Assembly (NCBI GenBank): GCA_963665865.2
Contig: CAXXWF010000001.1
Coordinates: 3,162,001-3,226,000 of the forward strand
Source: PHAA01 sp963665865
GTDB taxonomy: Bacteria > Bacillota > Syntrophomonadia > Syntrophomonadales > Syntrophomonadaceae
Direction: 5' to 3'
Length of the DNA: 64,000 nt
Shown here in pieces: positions 54,612 through 63,979 of the stretch (the first letter of the stretch is position 1; every line of letters starts with the position of its first letter). The notes under the pieces are model-generated. The model was given only the letters and a program-made list of their open reading frames with translations, did not search any database and was not told the DNA's origin. The position numbers and the translations under genes are program-made.

Positions 54612-55415
54612 CTATTTCAAAATAAACCGCCGCAGGGCTTGGGCGGCCCCATCTTCTTCATTGGAGGACGTCACGAAATCCGCTGCATCCTTGAGCAATT
54701 GATAAGCATTGCCCATTGCTACTCCCACCCCAGCCCATTGCAGCATTTCCAGATCATTATAACTATCTCCAATGGCCATTACATCCTGCTGGTCAATCCG
54801 GTAATGCCGGGCAATAACCTCCAGAGCCTTGGCTTTGTCAGCATCCGGGTGCATAACTTCTAGGAAATAAGGTTTGGAGCGGGTGATATGAAGCTTATCA
54901 CCGTATTTAAATTTTAGTTGCTGCTCCAAATCGAGCAGTTTCGGCTCATCATTAGAAATCGCCATTATCTTCAGGGCTGCGTTGGTCTCCAGGCTGCCTA
55001 ACAAATTATCCACAATTGTAGCTTCCACCCCGGCCAGGCGGGAATAAAATCTCCCTTCTTCCGTTAGTGATTCCATTACCAAGCGGTCACCTAAATAACT
55101 GTGACAGTGTACCCCAGCCCTTTGAAAGAACAGTATAACTTCCCGGGCCAGTTTTGGAGGAACCGGCTTGAAGTAAAGCACCTCCTCAGAAAGGGAATTC
55201 TTAACATAAGCCCCCTGGTAAGTTATGAGGGGTACATCTATACCCAGCTGCAATGCATAGGGCAGGGCTGAAGGGTACATACGGCCTGTAGAAATCGTTA
55301 TCCTTACACCCCGTTTACGAACCTCCTGTATTGATCTTACACAGTCTTCAGATATTCTCAAATTGGGATCGAGCAAGGTGTCATCCAGGTCAAGGGCAAC
55401 CAGCTTAATATTCAT
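54612..55415 (-). CDS. Cof-type HAD-IIB phosphatase
   Basis: 267 residues from the ATG at 55415 (GGGAGG before it). HAD motif I VALDLDDTLLD, motif II ITISTGRMYPS, cap domain about 85-185, Lys of motif III in PDADKAKALEVI, motif IV MAIGDSYNDLEMLQWAGVGVAMGNA. These enzymes dephosphorylate sugar phosphates or FMN-like compounds; substrate not deducible. Confidence 0.93.
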   Translation of the reverse strand: MNIKLVALDLDDTLLDPNLRISEDCVRSIQEVRKRGVRITISTGRMYPSALPYALQLGIDVPLITYQGAYVKNSLSEEVLYFKPVPPKLAREVILFFQRAGVHCHSYLGDRLVMESLTEEGRFYSRLAGVEATIVDNLLGSLETNAALKIMAISNDEPKLLDLEQQLKFKYGDKLHITRSKPYFLEVMHPDADKAKALEVIARHYRIDQQDVMAIGDSYNDLEMLQWAGVGVAMGNAYQLLKDAADFVTSSNEEDGAAQALRRFILK

Positions 55416-55481
55416 TATTCCTCCCATTTACTAAGAAGCCGAGCATTTTAGCTCGGCTGCAAATAATAATATGATTGCTGG

Positions 55482-55841
55482 CTATCTCCTCAGGCTGACG
55501 TGTTTATCATCAATGAAGAAACTGATTGCAAAGCTCATTAAGCTCAAAACAATAGCACTTAAGACCGCCCACCAGAATCCATTTATATCAAAACCCTTGA
55601 CTGTTGCGGCAGTCAGTTGGAGCATTAAGCCATTGATAATGAATGTAAAGAGACCTAGGGTAACCAGATTTATAGGTAAGGTTAAGATGATTAACAGAGG
55701 TCTGATCACCGCGTTTATAACTCCCAGAACTACAGATCCTACCACAGCACCCCAGATGGTTACATGAAATCCGGATACAAGGGCCGCCGTGAGTAGGATG
55801 GCTAATATATTAAGTAACCAACGTAAAATCCAACCTGGCAT
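55482..55841 (-). CDS. Phage holin family 4 / YvlD-like small membrane protein
   Basis: 119 residues from the ATG at 55841 after GGAGG; upstream codons lack an RBS. Four hydrophobic segments, with GAVVGSVVLGVINAVIRPLL and LTLPINLVTLGLFTFIINGL typical of the mycobacterial-type 4-TM holin/YvlD family. Usually linked to membrane stress or of unknown function; not evidence of a prophage here. Confidence 0.88.
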   Translation of the reverse strand: MPGWILRWLLNILAILLTAALVSGFHVTIWGAVVGSVVLGVINAVIRPLLIILTLPINLVTLGLFTFIINGLMLQLTAATVKGFDINGFWWAVLSAIVLSLMSFAISFFIDDKHVSLRR

Positions 55842-55999
55842 CAATAATCCCTCCTTTCTTATCTTTAAAATGACAATTCTTCTCCTTAAATATACCCTTA
55901 GTATAATAATAAGCATTTTCTCTGTAAAATCCTAATAATTTCCTTCTAAATTCGATTTATTTCCCGGGAAATATATTTTATTTTTGCTTTTTGTAGAAC

Positions 56000-56078
56000 G
56001 TTGGGACAAGGGGACAGGTCCACTGTCCCACTCCGGGATTTGAATAGTGGGACAGTGGACCTGTCCCCTTGTCCCAAC
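56000..56078. repeat. REPIN: perfect 33-bp inverted repeat
   Basis: Arms 56000-56032 and 56046-56078 are exact reverse complements separated by 13 bases. Each arm contains GGGACAAGGGGACAGG and TGTCCC, so each is a REP unit; together they form a two-REP hairpin. It lies between uvrC's end and the YvlD-like gene, and could also stop transcription from uvrC. Confidence 0.9.
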
Positions 56079-56097
56079 CTGTCCCACTTCAGCTATC

Positions 56098-57885
56098 TTA
56101 TTCATTACTATGGAAATAGGCGTAGACCCTGTCGGCGGTAGGCCGGTTCACGCCGGTCACCTGCAGGAGTTCTTCCCGTGAAGCTGTTTTGATTTTCGCT
56201 ACCGACCCAAAATGTAACAGAAGAGCCTGCTTACGTTTGGCACCGATCCCCTCTATTTTATCCAAAACAGACAATCTTAGTTTACTGCCCCGGCGTTGAC
56301 GGTTATATTCTATCGCAAAACGGTGGGCTTCGTCTCTTAAGCGCTGCAAGAGCATGAGGCCCTCGTTTCTGCGCGACAAGACAATAGCTTCCCCCACTCC
56401 CGGTCGGAACAATTCCTCTTTTTTCTTAGCCAGACCTATGACCGGAATATCTACCCCCATTAGGTCCAGCTCCATTTTGACGGCATTAACCTGCCCGAGT
56501 CCGCCATCAATGAGCAACAGGTCCGGCTCGGGGAGAAATGCTTGATTTCCCCGCTGGGCCTCTTGAAAACGCCGCCTGAGAGTCTCGCCGAGCGAGGCAA
56601 AGTCGTTGTTTTGCTCAATTTTTATCTTAAAACGGCGATAAGCCTTTTTATCAGCTTTGCCGTTAGTCGCAACTACCATCGATGCCACAGTCTCTTCCCC
56701 GGCCAAGTGGGAAATGTCATAACACTCGATCCTTACCGGCACTACCTCCAGATCCAGGGCTCGTGCCAAGGTCAAGATTATATGACTGTTCCGGTTCTCT
56801 TCCTGCATTCTTTCTTCCCATAATAACCGGGCGTTATCCATGACCATATCCAGTAATTTTCTTTTCTCGCCCCTACTTGGTATCCCTATTTTAAATCTCA
56901 AACCAGTCCTTGCCTGCAACCAAGTCTGCAGTAATTCATGATCAGAGGGGAGCAGACTAACCAGTATCTCTGGCGGAATGTCATGGCTTTCGGCGTAATA
57001 CTGTTTAAGAAAAAACTCTAAAACTTCTCCTTCCTCCTCAGCGATGGCTTTTTTTAACCAGAAGGTATCTTTGGCTATTATTTTGCCCGCTCGCAGTTTG
57101 AAAACAAGCACCAGTTTATCGGATTCTCCTCCGGTCATGCTGATGATATCCATTTCATAAGGCCGCTCCAGGCTGACCTTCTGTTTTTCGCTAAGGACCT
57201 TTATAGCTGTGACCTGATCACGCAGCCGCGCCGCTTTTTCAAATTCCAAATCCACGGCCGCCTGTTTCATTTCAACTGTAAGTCGTTCCGCCAGTTGCTG
57301 CGTATTTCCTTCCAGGAAATCAGTAATGCCATTCACCAGCAGCCTATATTCCTCAGCACTTACCCCTCCGTTGCAGGGAGCCAGACATTTGCCCAGGTCA
57401 TAATTTAAACAAGGCCGAGTGTTAGTTCTTAGACTTTTGCAGGTACGTAAGGGGAAAATCCCGGTAATCAGCTTGATAGTCTCCCGTAATGAGCCAACCT
57501 CTGTGTAAGGTCCATAATAGCGGGATGTTTTATCCTTTTTTTCTCTGACAATACAGAGGCGGGGGAACTTCTCAGCCGTAACCTTTAAATAGGGATAGGT
57601 CTTGTCATCGCGCAGATCAATATTATAGCGAGGTTGATAGGCTTTGATAAGATTGCTCTCCAGAATTAAGGCTTCAACTTCGGTCGCGGTAACAATATAA
57701 TCAAAATCCGTTACCCTCGCCATCATGGCTTTTACTTTGGGATGCAAACCATCCGGAGATTGAAAATAGGAACGCATGCGATTGCGGAGTGCCTTGGCCT
57801 TACCCACATAAATAACCCGGCCCTCTTTATCTTTATATAAGTATACCCCCGGTTGGAGCGGCACATTTTTCAGGCGATCTTTCAC
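56098..57885 (-). CDS. uvrC: Excinuclease ABC subunit C
   Basis: 595 residues. GIY-YIG nuclease at the N-terminus (PGVYLYKDKEGRVIYVGKAK), Cys-rich segment CKSLRTNTRPCLNYDLGKCLAPC in the middle N-third, UVR motif near 200-235, RNase H-like endonuclease domain (YDISHLAGEETVASMVV, LLLIDGGLGQVNAV), and tandem HhH at the end (IEGIGAKRKQALLLHFG, VTGVNRPTADRVY). It makes both incisions around a lesion. Last gene of the uvrB-uvrA-uvrC unit. Confidence 0.97.
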   Translation of the reverse strand: MKDRLKNVPLQPGVYLYKDKEGRVIYVGKAKALRNRMRSYFQSPDGLHPKVKAMMARVTDFDYIVTATEVEALILESNLIKAYQPRYNIDLRDDKTYPYLKVTAEKFPRLCIVREKKDKTSRYYGPYTEVGSLRETIKLITGIFPLRTCKSLRTNTRPCLNYDLGKCLAPCNGGVSAEEYRLLVNGITDFLEGNTQQLAERLTVEMKQAAVDLEFEKAARLRDQVTAIKVLSEKQKVSLERPYEMDIISMTGGESDKLVLVFKLRAGKIIAKDTFWLKKAIAEEEGEVLEFFLKQYYAESHDIPPEILVSLLPSDHELLQTWLQARTGLRFKIGIPSRGEKRKLLDMVMDNARLLWEERMQEENRNSHIILTLARALDLEVVPVRIECYDISHLAGEETVASMVVATNGKADKKAYRRFKIKIEQNNDFASLGETLRRRFQEAQRGNQAFLPEPDLLLIDGGLGQVNAVKMELDLMGVDIPVIGLAKKKEELFRPGVGEAIVLSRRNEGLMLLQRLRDEAHRFAIEYNRQRRGSKLRLSVLDKIEGIGAKRKQALLLHFGSVAKIKTASREELLQVTGVNRPTADRVYAYFHSNE

Positions 57886-57918
57886 TTACACCAATCCTTC
57901 TTTGGAAGAAATGAGGCA

Positions 57919-60765
57919 TTATATTTCGGGATCACAACCCGGGTATAGTATCTTCTTAAGATATTGGCCGGTGTAGGAATCAGTGTGACAGGCTACTTCT
58001 TCGGGAGTGCCCTCGGCTATTATCTGGCCGCCCTTTTCCCCGCCTTCCGGCCCTAGATCTATTATATGATCAGCGGATTTTATAACGTCCATATTATGTT
58101 CGATGATAACAACTGAGTTACCGGCATCAACCAGACGGTTAAGCACCCCCAGCAAATGTTTGACATCTTCCTTATGCAAACCCGTGGTCGGTTCATCAAG
58201 TATATACAGATTGCGTCCCAAAGAGCGCTTAGCCAGTTCGGTGGACAGTTTCACCCGCTGGGCTTCACCTCCCGATAAAGTGGGAGCCGGCTGGCCCAAT
58301 TGGATGTAACCTAAGCCTACATCCTGCAAAACCTGAAACTTCTTAACAATCTTCGGTATATTAGCGAAAAGGTCTACCCCTTCATCCACAGTCATGTGCA
58401 AGATATCAGATATGGTTTTCCCCTTGTACTTGACCTCCAGGGTTTCGCGGTTGTATCGTTTACCCTTGCAGACTTCACAAGGGATATAGACATCCGGCAG
58501 GAAATGCATTTCAATTTTAATAATTCCATCCCCGGAACAGGCTTCACAGCGGCCGCCCCGTACATTAAAGCTGAATCGCCCCGGCTTGTAACCCCTAATC
58601 CGCGATTCGCTCGTATCAGCAAACAAATCACGGATACCGTCAAAAGCTCCAGTATAGGTAGCCGCATTGGAGCGGGGAGTTCTGCCAATAGGAGACTGGT
58701 CAATGTTTATCACTTTATCCAGATAGTTATACCCTTCTAACGCGTCGTGAGCACCTATACGATACCGACTCCCATAAAACTTCTTCATCAGGGCCGGATA
58801 AATAATATCTTCCACCAATGTGCTTTTCCCGGAACCTGATACCCCGGTAATCACCACCATCTTGCCCAAGGGGATATTAATATCCAAGTTTTTCAGATTG
58901 TGCTCCCGCGCTCCTCTAACTACTAATTGGCGGCCATTGCCCTCCCTCCGCTCTCCAGGAACGTCAATGGTCAGGGTTCCCGCCAGATATCGACCCGTAA
59001 AAGAACGTGGTGCTTTCATGATTTCATCAACAGTTCCGGCCGCCACCACTTCCCCACCGTGGATGCCGGCTCCCGGACCAATATCTACTATATAATCGGC
59101 GTTGTGGATGGTCTCTTCATCGTGTTCCACTACAATCACGGTGTTGCCCAGATCCCGCAGGCGTTTCAGAGTAGTCAGCAGACGGTCGTTATCGCGAGCA
59201 TGCAGTCCAATACTGGGTTCATCCAGAACATACAGGACTCCCACCAGACTGGAACCCACCTGGGTAGCCAGTCTAATCCTCTGGGCTTCTCCTCCGGAGA
59301 GGCTGCCGGCCGGCCGATCCAGCGTCAAATAATCCAGCCCCACATCAATGAGAAAACGCAGGCGTTCAACAATTTCTTTGATTACCTGACGGCCTATAAA
59401 GGTCTCGCGTTCATCCAGTTGTAAAAGGCTCAGAAATTCCATAGCCTCATAAACTGCCATAGCCGTAAGATCGGCGATAGACTTATCTCCGAGTGAGACA
59501 GCCAGAATTTCCGGACGTAAGCGCTGGCCTTTACAAGCTGGGCAAAGACTGATCGTCATAAACTTTTCCATCTCTTCCCGGGCCTGCTCAGATTTAGTCT
59601 CCTGGTAACGCCGCTTTAAGGTATTAATTACTCCTTCATAACGGGTATTGAAGGAGCCGGTTTCCCCATATGAATTAGTATAAGTAATCTTAAATTGCTC
59701 TCCATTGTTGCCGTTAAGAATGATGTTAATCTGTTCGGGACTAAGCTCATTAAGAGGTTTATCCATGGGTATGCCGTATTTAGCACTCATCCCCAGAAGT
59801 ATCTGTCGGAAATAATTATGAGAACTGATGGACCAAGGTATTATAGCTCCTTCGTCCAGACTCATATCCATCTCCAAAACCAGATCAGGATCAATTTCCC
59901 GCTTTTCCCCCAGCCCATCACATTCCGGACAGGCTCCAAAGGGGCTGTTAAAGGAAAACATCCGGGGGCTTAATTCAGGCAGACTGAAGCCGCAATCCGG
60001 GCAGGCAAAATCACGACTGAAAAGCATGTCCTGTTCCTCTCCATCTTTTTGCAGAACTTTGACTACCACCAGTCCCTCACTCAATTCGAAAGCCAGTTCC
60101 AAAGATTCAGCCAGCCGGCTGCGAATGCCCTCCTTAACTACCAGGCGATCAACCACTGCACTGATATCGTGTTTCTTGTTTTTCTCCAGCTCAATTTCCT
60201 CATCTGAAGTATATTCATAACCATCCACCAGTACTCTGACAAACCCATCTTTGAAGAGACTCTGCAGGATTTTCCGATGTTCCCCTTTCTGCCCTTTAAT
60301 GATCGGGGCCAGAATCTTAATTCGACTGCCCTCCTCCATAGCTTGAACGGTATCAACTACCTGATCAATTGTCTGCCGCCTGATAGGGCGTTGGCAATGC
60401 GGGCAATGCGGCCGGCCCACCCGCGCGAATAACAGACGCATATAATCGTAAATTTCAGTTACCGTCCCTACGGTGGAGCGTGGGTTGTGAGAGGTAGTTT
60501 TCTGGTCGATGGAAATGGAAGGGGAAAGCCCCTCTATATAATCAACATCCGGTTTATCCATTTGGCCCAGGAACTGGCGCGCGTAAGTTGACAAGGATTC
60601 CACATAACGGCGCTGCCCCTCGCTGTAAATGGTATCAAAGGCCAGACTTGATTTACCCGATCCTGACACCCCGGTAAAGACAATCAGTTTGTCGCGGGGT
60701 ATGGTAATATCAATATTTTTTAAATTATGTTCCCGTGCACCTTTAACAAAAATATAATCTTTCAT
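57919..60765 (-). CDS. uvrA: Excinuclease ABC subunit A
   Basis: 948 residues. Two ABC ATPase halves with Walker A GVSGSGKSSLAFD (near 32) and GVSGSGKSTLVED (near 640), signature sequences LSGGEAQRIRLA and LSGGEAQRVKL, and zinc modules including CPDCG/CPECD and CEACSGDG/CEVCKG. It finds DNA damage and loads UvrB. 33 bases from uvrC. Confidence 0.98.
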   Translation of the reverse strand: MKDYIFVKGAREHNLKNIDITIPRDKLIVFTGVSGSGKSSLAFDTIYSEGQRRYVESLSTYARQFLGQMDKPDVDYIEGLSPSISIDQKTTSHNPRSTVGTVTEIYDYMRLLFARVGRPHCPHCQRPIRRQTIDQVVDTVQAMEEGSRIKILAPIIKGQKGEHRKILQSLFKDGFVRVLVDGYEYTSDEEIELEKNKKHDISAVVDRLVVKEGIRSRLAESLELAFELSEGLVVVKVLQKDGEEQDMLFSRDFACPDCGFSLPELSPRMFSFNSPFGACPECDGLGEKREIDPDLVLEMDMSLDEGAIIPWSISSHNYFRQILLGMSAKYGIPMDKPLNELSPEQINIILNGNNGEQFKITYTNSYGETGSFNTRYEGVINTLKRRYQETKSEQAREEMEKFMTISLCPACKGQRLRPEILAVSLGDKSIADLTAMAVYEAMEFLSLLQLDERETFIGRQVIKEIVERLRFLIDVGLDYLTLDRPAGSLSGGEAQRIRLATQVGSSLVGVLYVLDEPSIGLHARDNDRLLTTLKRLRDLGNTVIVVEHDEETIHNADYIVDIGPGAGIHGGEVVAAGTVDEIMKAPRSFTGRYLAGTLTIDVPGERREGNGRQLVVRGAREHNLKNLDINIPLGKMVVITGVSGSGKSTLVEDIIYPALMKKFYGSRYRIGAHDALEGYNYLDKVINIDQSPIGRTPRSNAATYTGAFDGIRDLFADTSESRIRGYKPGRFSFNVRGGRCEACSGDGIIKIEMHFLPDVYIPCEVCKGKRYNRETLEVKYKGKTISDILHMTVDEGVDLFANIPKIVKKFQVLQDVGLGYIQLGQPAPTLSGGEAQRVKLSTELAKRSLGRNLYILDEPTTGLHKEDVKHLLGVLNRLVDAGNSVVIIEHNMDVIKSADHIIDLGPEGGEKGGQIIAEGTPEEVACHTDSYTGQYLKKILYPGCDPEI

Positions 60766-60781
60766 AACTAACCATCCTCTT

Positions 60782-61117
60782 TATAGACGCGGGCTCGCAT
60801 AGCTCGCACGCAGACTTTAATGACTTTCGCGGAATTTTCTATTAAGTAACCCTTCATGCCAGCAGGACACCTATGAAAGTCTAACCGTAATGTCATCCTG
60901 AACGTAGTAAAGTATCTCATCGCCCAATATTGTTTCTCCGAAGGAGATCCTTCGTTTCACTCAGGATGACACGGACGTTATTTTCGTACTAAACCATCAT
61001 ATTATCCCCTTTGTAAATAACGCTAATAACTCAAATACTTATCAGGTACTTCTAAATATTAAGATCAAGTATATAAGAATATCCGCGGTAGTCATATAAG
61101 TCCGCGTCTATCGTTTT
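60782..61117. repeat. MITE-like element (copy B) with nested TCATCCTGA repeat
   Basis: Ends TATAGACGCGGGC (left) and GTCCGCGTCTATCGTT (61102-61117). The last 35 bases match the right end of copy A apart from a missing 9-base unit. The interior holds a complete TCATCCTGA repeat (60891-60971), which looks like an insertion into the older element. The right terminus contains the TAG stop codon of uvrB. Confidence 0.7.
60891..60971. repeat. TCATCCTGA-type inverted repeat, second copy
   Basis: TGTCATCCTGA at the left and TCAGGATGACA at the right are perfect 11-bp inverted ends, with AAGGAGATCCTTCG inside. Same family as 12425-12497. Confidence 0.8.
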
Positions 61118-63099
61118 TTCCTTTTCTTTTTGGGAGGTTGATTTAGTTCCCGGATCATATCCCGCAGCTGGGCAGCCCTCTCAAACTCCAAAGCCTCGGC
61201 CGCTTTATGCATCTCCAGCTCAATTTCTCCAGCCAGGCGGGTTCTCTCTTCCTTACTCAAGCCAGTAAAGGTGGAGAGGTTATAGTCGGCCAAGTCTTCA
61301 GCTACCGTAGCTTCAATAGAAGCATAGACCGCCTTCTTGATACTCTCTGGTGTAATATTGTTAGCCTGGTTGTGGGCGGATTGCTTCACCCGCCGGCGGT
61401 TGGTTTCATCCATAGCCAGCTGCATAGAGGGGGTGACTCTGTCAGCGTACATTATTACCTTGCCTTCTACGTTCCGCGCGGCTCGACCCGAGGTCTGGAT
61501 CAGGGATCGCCCCGAGCGCAGGAATCCTTCCTTGTCTGCATCCAGGATGGCAACCAAAGCAACCTCCGGCAGGTCCAATCCTTCCCGCAGCAGGTTAATG
61601 CCGATTAATACATCAAAAGTTCCATTGCGCAGTTCCCGTAATATTTCCATACGTTCCAGAGCCTCGATGTCAGAATGCATATAACGGACTTTAATGCCGG
61701 CATCATCAAAATAGTCACATAGATCTTCCGACATCCGTTTGGTCAGAGTGGTAACCAACACCCGGTAGCCTTTACCGACCTGTTTCTGAATCTCGGCCAT
61801 TAAATCATCTATCTGGTTTAAGGTGGGTCGCACCTCAATCTCAGGATCCAGCAGCCCAGTAGGCCTTATAACCTGATCTGCCACCTGAACACTTTTCTCT
61901 ATTTCATAATCACCAGGGGTAGCGCTGACATAGATTACCTGTTTGATTTTGTTATCAAACTCCGCAAATTTCAGGGGGCGGTTATCCAGCGCGGAAGGCA
62001 GACGGAAACCATAACCCACCAGATTTTCTTTGCGGGATCGGTCCCCTGCATACATAGCCCGAACCTGCGGTACGGAAATATGAGATTCATCCATAAAAAG
62101 CAGAAAATCTTCAGGGAAAAAATCTATCAGGGTATAGGGCGGCTCTCCAGCCAGCCGGCCGGTAATATAGCGTGAGTAATTTTCAATTCCCTTACAATAA
62201 CCTATCTCCTTGATCATTTCCAGATCATACCTGGTTCTCTGTTCAATGCGCTGGGCCTCTATTAATTTACCTTCCTGTTTAAACCTTGCCAATTGCATGG
62301 TCAGTTCGTTCTCAATTTCCCCTGCTGCGGCTAACATCTTGTCCTGGGTGGTCACAAAGTGAGAAGCCGGAAATATCATGGCATGCATCTGTTTGCCGAG
62401 AATTTCGCCGGTCATTGGCTTGAATTCAACAATACGTTCGATTTCATCGCCAAAGAATTCAACCCGCAGGGCTTTATCCCACGATGAGGCTGGAAATATC
62501 TCCACCATATCGCCCCGTACCCGAAAGTTGCCTCGGGAAAAGGCCATTTCATTACGCTCATAATGGTTTTGCACTAGTTGTTTAAGAAGAAGGTCGCGGG
62601 GCATTTGCGTTCCCGGACGCAGGGAAACAGCCATTTCATAATAGTCCTGCGGTGCACCCAAGCCATATATACAAGAGACGCTGGCTATAATGATAACATC
62701 GCGCCTCTCCAGCAGAGAAGCGGTGGCCGAATGGCGAAACTTATCTATTTCATCGTTAATGGACGAGTCTTTTTCAATATAGGTATCCGTCTGTGGCACA
62801 TATGCCTCAGGCTGATAGTAATCGTAATAACTGATAAAATACTCTACTGCATTATCCGGAAAATACTGCCTGAACTCTGAATACAGCTGTCCAGCTAGAG
62901 TCTTATTAGGAGCCATAATCAGGGTAGGCCGCTGCATCTCCTGGATAACCTGAGCCATGGTAAAGGTCTTGCCGGACCCGGTTACCCCCAGCAGGGTTTG
63001 ATCCCGGAATCCACTTTTTAAGCCCTCCACCAATTGTCTGATAGCGGTGGGTTGATCACCGGTGGGTACGTACTCAGAGTTTAACCGGAATTTATTCAT
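61108..63099 (-). CDS. uvrB: Excinuclease ABC subunit B
   Basis: 663 residues. Walker A LGVTGSGKTFTMAQ, beta-hairpin YYDYYQPEAYVP, helicase motifs FMDESHISVPQVRAMYAGD, YVSATPGDYE, GINLLREGLDLPEVALVAILDADKEGFLRS, and a C-terminal UVR motif (about 615-650) that pairs with UvrC. The C-terminus is very basic (PPKKKRKKR) and its final codon and TAG stop lie inside the MITE-like terminus at 61102-61117. Heads the uvrBAC unit. Confidence 0.97.
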   Translation of the reverse strand: MNKFRLNSEYVPTGDQPTAIRQLVEGLKSGFRDQTLLGVTGSGKTFTMAQVIQEMQRPTLIMAPNKTLAGQLYSEFRQYFPDNAVEYFISYYDYYQPEAYVPQTDTYIEKDSSINDEIDKFRHSATASLLERRDVIIIASVSCIYGLGAPQDYYEMAVSLRPGTQMPRDLLLKQLVQNHYERNEMAFSRGNFRVRGDMVEIFPASSWDKALRVEFFGDEIERIVEFKPMTGEILGKQMHAMIFPASHFVTTQDKMLAAAGEIENELTMQLARFKQEGKLIEAQRIEQRTRYDLEMIKEIGYCKGIENYSRYITGRLAGEPPYTLIDFFPEDFLLFMDESHISVPQVRAMYAGDRSRKENLVGYGFRLPSALDNRPLKFAEFDNKIKQVIYVSATPGDYEIEKSVQVADQVIRPTGLLDPEIEVRPTLNQIDDLMAEIQKQVGKGYRVLVTTLTKRMSEDLCDYFDDAGIKVRYMHSDIEALERMEILRELRNGTFDVLIGINLLREGLDLPEVALVAILDADKEGFLRSGRSLIQTSGRAARNVEGKVIMYADRVTPSMQLAMDETNRRRVKQSAHNQANNITPESIKKAVYASIEATVAEDLADYNLSTFTGLSKEERTRLAGEIELEMHKAAEALEFERAAQLRDMIRELNQPPKKKRKKR

Positions 63100-63142
63100 A
63101 GTGCTCCTTTTGCGAAATCCAAATTTTTGAGATTATCACTCT

Positions 63143-63148
63143 ATTATA
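63143..63148 (-). promoter_or_regulatory. Candidate -10 element for uvrBAC
   Basis: TATAAT on the minus strand, about 45 bases before uvrB. The region 17 bases upstream (TTTGGG) is a poor -35. No GAAC-n4-GTTC LexA-type box was found between here and the sigma factor gene. Confidence 0.4.
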
Positions 63149-63214
63149 CTATATCTGATAAACAACCCAAACTGTCTGATATACCATGATAATGGCCGAT
63201 AGATGGCCAGTCAT

Positions 63215-63242
63215 GGGACAGGGGGGACAGGTTCCTTGTCCC
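63215..63242. repeat. REP-like palindrome upstream of uvrB
   Basis: GGGACAGGGGGGACAGG...CCTTGTCCC, single REP unit of the same family as 56000 and the RAYT borders. Located in the divergent region between uvrB and the sigma factor gene. Confidence 0.75.
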
Positions 63243-63373
63243 ACTGTGCCTACCATTATATTTTACTAAATTCAAACCGGAATGGCAAACATTTGTTCTC
63301 CCAAGTATCATAGGGAAGGTTCTGCGGTTGTCTTTCCCTCTTTTCGATACATCGAAAAATATTTTGCAGGGTT

Positions 63374-63979
63374 TTGAAATTTCTTATCGTTATAATAAGT
63401 GAAAAGGCAGTGGAAAGGAGGGGGGTTAAGGTTTGGAGTGATGAACAATGGCTATTATCTTTCCATGCTGGCAATCCAGCAGCCTTTGAAACAATTATTA
63501 AACATTATCAGAGTTATGTATTTGCCATTATTTTAAACTTTGTAAACGAAAATGAGGCACCTGATATAGCTCAGGAAGTATTTTTACAACTGTACCGCTC
63601 CCTTCCCCGCTATGAATCCAACAACCTTAAAGCCTGGATTGGTAAAATTACCGTCCGCAAGGCAATTGACTGGAAGCGGACCCACCCTCAATTTAGCGGG
63701 GAGTATAGTAATAGTGATATCGATATTACAACCATCCCAGATAATATAGCTTTTTTGCCCGACGAATTTATCATCAACCAGGAAAACCGTCAGAGGGTTA
63801 AAAATATCTGCCAGAACTTACCATCACGCTACGGACGCGTTATACTCAAGTATTATTATGAGAATAAATCTTATCAACAAATTGCCCGCGAGGAAGGGGT
63901 TAACCTTAGAACAGTAGAGTCTCGGCTCTACCGAGCCAGAAACCTGATACGCTCAAAGTGGAAGGAGGAACAGGGATGA
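63374..63979 (+). CDS. ECF-like RNA polymerase sigma factor (sigma-70 family)
   Basis: At most 201 residues. Region 2 runs AFETIIKHYQSYVFAIILNF to ITVRKAIDWKR and includes APDIAQEVFLQLYRSL; region 4 near the C-terminus has VILKYYYENKSYQQIAREEG and RTVESRLYRARNLIRSKW. The start is unclear. The frame opens with a TTG at 63374; a GTG at 63410 has only AAAAGG before it; a strong AGGAGG at 63415-63420 is followed by no conventional start in this frame. Its TGA overlaps the ATG of the next gene by 4 bases (ATGA), typical of a sigma/anti-sigma pair. Confidence 0.88.
   Translation: MKFLIVIISEKAVERRGVKVWSDEQWLLSFHAGNPAAFETIIKHYQSYVFAIILNFVNENEAPDIAQEVFLQLYRSLPRYESNNLKAWIGKITVRKAIDWKRTHPQFSGEYSNSDIDITTIPDNIAFLPDEFIINQENRQRVKNICQNLPSRYGRVILKYYYENKSYQQIAREEGVNLRTVESRLYRARNLIRSKWKEEQG

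Noticed and set aside
55482..55841. Prophage indicated by a holin-family gene
   Set aside because: The YvlD/holin-4 family is mostly chromosomal and no other phage gene lies nearby.
63100..63373. LexA/SOS box upstream of uvrB
   Set aside because: No GAAC-n4-GTTC-like sequence found on either strand.
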